A DNA stretch of 6,985 nt from Sphingobacteriales bacterium (GTDB taxonomy: Bacteria > Bacteroidota > Bacteroidia > Sphingobacteriales > Sphingobacteriaceae): the NCBI GenBank assembly GCA_020058405.1, contig JAGVEE010000201.1, positions 1 to 6,985 on the forward strand, given 5' to 3'. The notes below the pieces were generated by a model that was not told where the DNA came from, made no database searches, and saw nothing but the letters and a program-made list of their open reading frames with translations. The stretch's first letter is position 1. Each line of letters starts with the position of its first letter. Position numbers and translations under genes: made by a program. This document shows positions 6,193-6,985 of the stretch, piece after piece.

Positions 6193-6985
6193 TTAAAGTG
6201 TTAAATTTCTGAGTTTTGGTGCAAACTTGGCCGTAATACTTGTTACCAAAAGTGTCATACTGCCGCCAAAGATAACAGAAGGAACGAGACCAAGCAAACG
6301 TGCTGCAAATCCCGATTCAAATGCACCTATTTCATTAGAGGATCCAATAAAAATGCTATTAACAGACGAAACCCTACCCCGCATATGATCTGGAGTATAC
6401 AATTGCACAATAGTAGTTCTTATTACTACACTTATGTTATCAAAGGCACCTCCTAAGGCTAAAAAGAAAATTGATAAATAGAAATTAGTAGAGAGTGCAA
6501 ATGCGATGCTACTCAAGCCAAACAATGCAACAGCATATAAAAGTTTTTTACCAGCATTGCGGTGTAATGGTTTGAGTGTAAGTATTACAGCCATTATTAA
6601 TGCGCCTATAGCAGGAGCTGCTCGTAATACCCCAAGCCCTTTAGGCCCAACATGTAAAATCTGATCGGCAAACATAGGAAGTAAGGCAACGGCACCTCCA
6701 AAAAATACCGCGAACAAATCTAATGAAAGTGCACTTAATAGCAACTGGTTAGAAAATACAAATCGTAATCCTGCAGTTATGCTTTCTTTTAAACTTTCTA
6801 TTTTTTCTGATTTTAACACCGCTCGTGTTGCAATAAATGAGAAAAACAAAAATGACAATCCGAAAAATAGCGTATTAAGTAAATAAGCATTTGCCACACC
6901 CATAAAACCGTAAACAAAACCACCAATGGCTGGTCCGCCAACCGCACCAATTTGCCAAACCGTACTGTTCCAAGTAGAAGAATTG
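6193..6985 (-). CDS. MFS exporter, EntS-like/MFS_3 type (5' partial)
   Basis: This is the C-terminal ~263 residues of a major facilitator superfamily exporter in the inner membrane; the true start lies right of the window. The frame stays open upstream of the ATG at 6901-6903: it reads TVWQIGAVGGPAIGGFVYGF, a typical transmembrane helix 5 of the family, so that ATG is internal. About eight of twelve helices are visible. Recognisable family stretches are SLDLFAVFFGGAVALLPMFA, then the GPKGLGVLRAAPAIGALIMA region, and RGRVSSVNSIFIGSSNEIGA followed by FESG. Those match the EntS-like group (enterobactin exporter relatives, also called 'transmembrane secretion effector'). Relatives export siderophores, drugs or unknown small molecules; nothing here fixes the substrate. 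The C-terminal tail is short and basic. It is the first visible gene of an operon with the TerC-family gene. Confidence 0.9.
   Translation of the reverse strand, partial: NSSTWNSTVWQIGAVGGPAIGGFVYGFMGVANAYLLNTLFFGLSFLFFSFIATRAVLKSEKIESLKESITAGLRFVFSNQLLLSALSLDLFAVFFGGAVALLPMFADQILHVGPKGLGVLRAAPAIGALIMAVILTLKPLHRNAGKKLLYAVALFGLSSIAFALSTNFYLSIFFLALGGAFDNISVVIRTTIVQLYTPDHMRGRVSSVNSIFIGSSNEIGAFESGFAARLLGLVPSVIFGGSMTLLVTSITAKFAPKLRNLTL

Noticed and set aside
5888..6196. 102-codon plus-strand reading frame opposite the TerC-family gene (also 5660-5848)
   Set aside because: Antisense to conserved transmembrane segments, with no domain or start signal of its own; shadow frames.
6901..6903. ATG as the start of the MFS gene
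   Set aside because: The frame continues to the window edge and encodes a conserved transmembrane helix (GPAIGGFVYGF) upstream, so this is an internal Met.

Overview
The window looks like chromosomal DNA from a member of the Bacteroidota (Flavobacteriia/Chitinophagia-like). The DNA is AT-rich, and none of the visible starts has a clear Shine-Dalgarno sequence. Other pointers are a small secreted coiled-coil/SPOR protein of the 'ezrin-like' kind, a TlpA-type thioredoxin lipoprotein with a beta-rich N-terminal half, a lipoprotein M1 aminopeptidase with the HELFHHWFGD active site, and a signal peptide cleaved before Gln. No phage, plasmid, IS, CRISPR, tRNA or rRNA signature was seen. Assignment to a genus is not possible from this stretch.

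Layout, left to right. (1) 1-839 (+): the C-terminal three quarters of an acyl-CoA dehydrogenase; its start lies left of the window. (2) 840-944: a convergent intergenic region holding a perfect 12-bp bidirectional terminator hairpin (875-911), with an 8-nt-period tandem repeat on each side. (3) 945-1541 (-): a secreted coiled-coil protein ending in a SPOR domain. (4) 1542-1630: an 89-bp divergent promoter region. (5) 1631-2887 (+) and 2888-5383 (+): a two-gene operon in which the stop of a TlpA-like thioredoxin lipoprotein directly abuts the start of an M1 zinc-metallopeptidase lipoprotein. (6) 5384-5478: a convergent intergenic region almost filled by an 80-nt imperfect palindrome built from CACAA/TTGTG units. 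(7) 5479-6186 (-) and 6193-6985 (-): a second operon, with an MFS exporter (5' end outside the window) followed 6 nt later by a TerC-family membrane protein.

How the genes fit together: the central pair are both predicted lipoproteins, facing the periplasm or the outside, and look co-translated. They are plausibly a thiol redox protein plus a peptidase acting on imported or misfolded peptides. The minus-strand pair are both integral membrane transport-type proteins: an EntS-like exporter and a TerC-like protein, a family linked to Mn efflux. The acyl-CoA dehydrogenase is ordinary fatty-acid (or branched-chain acyl) oxidation.

I found no convincing undescribed multi-gene system. All protein-coding genes belong to known families. 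The least-explained signals are non-coding: the 80-nt palindrome with roughly helical-period TTGTG motifs, and the gene-end 8-nt tandem repeats.
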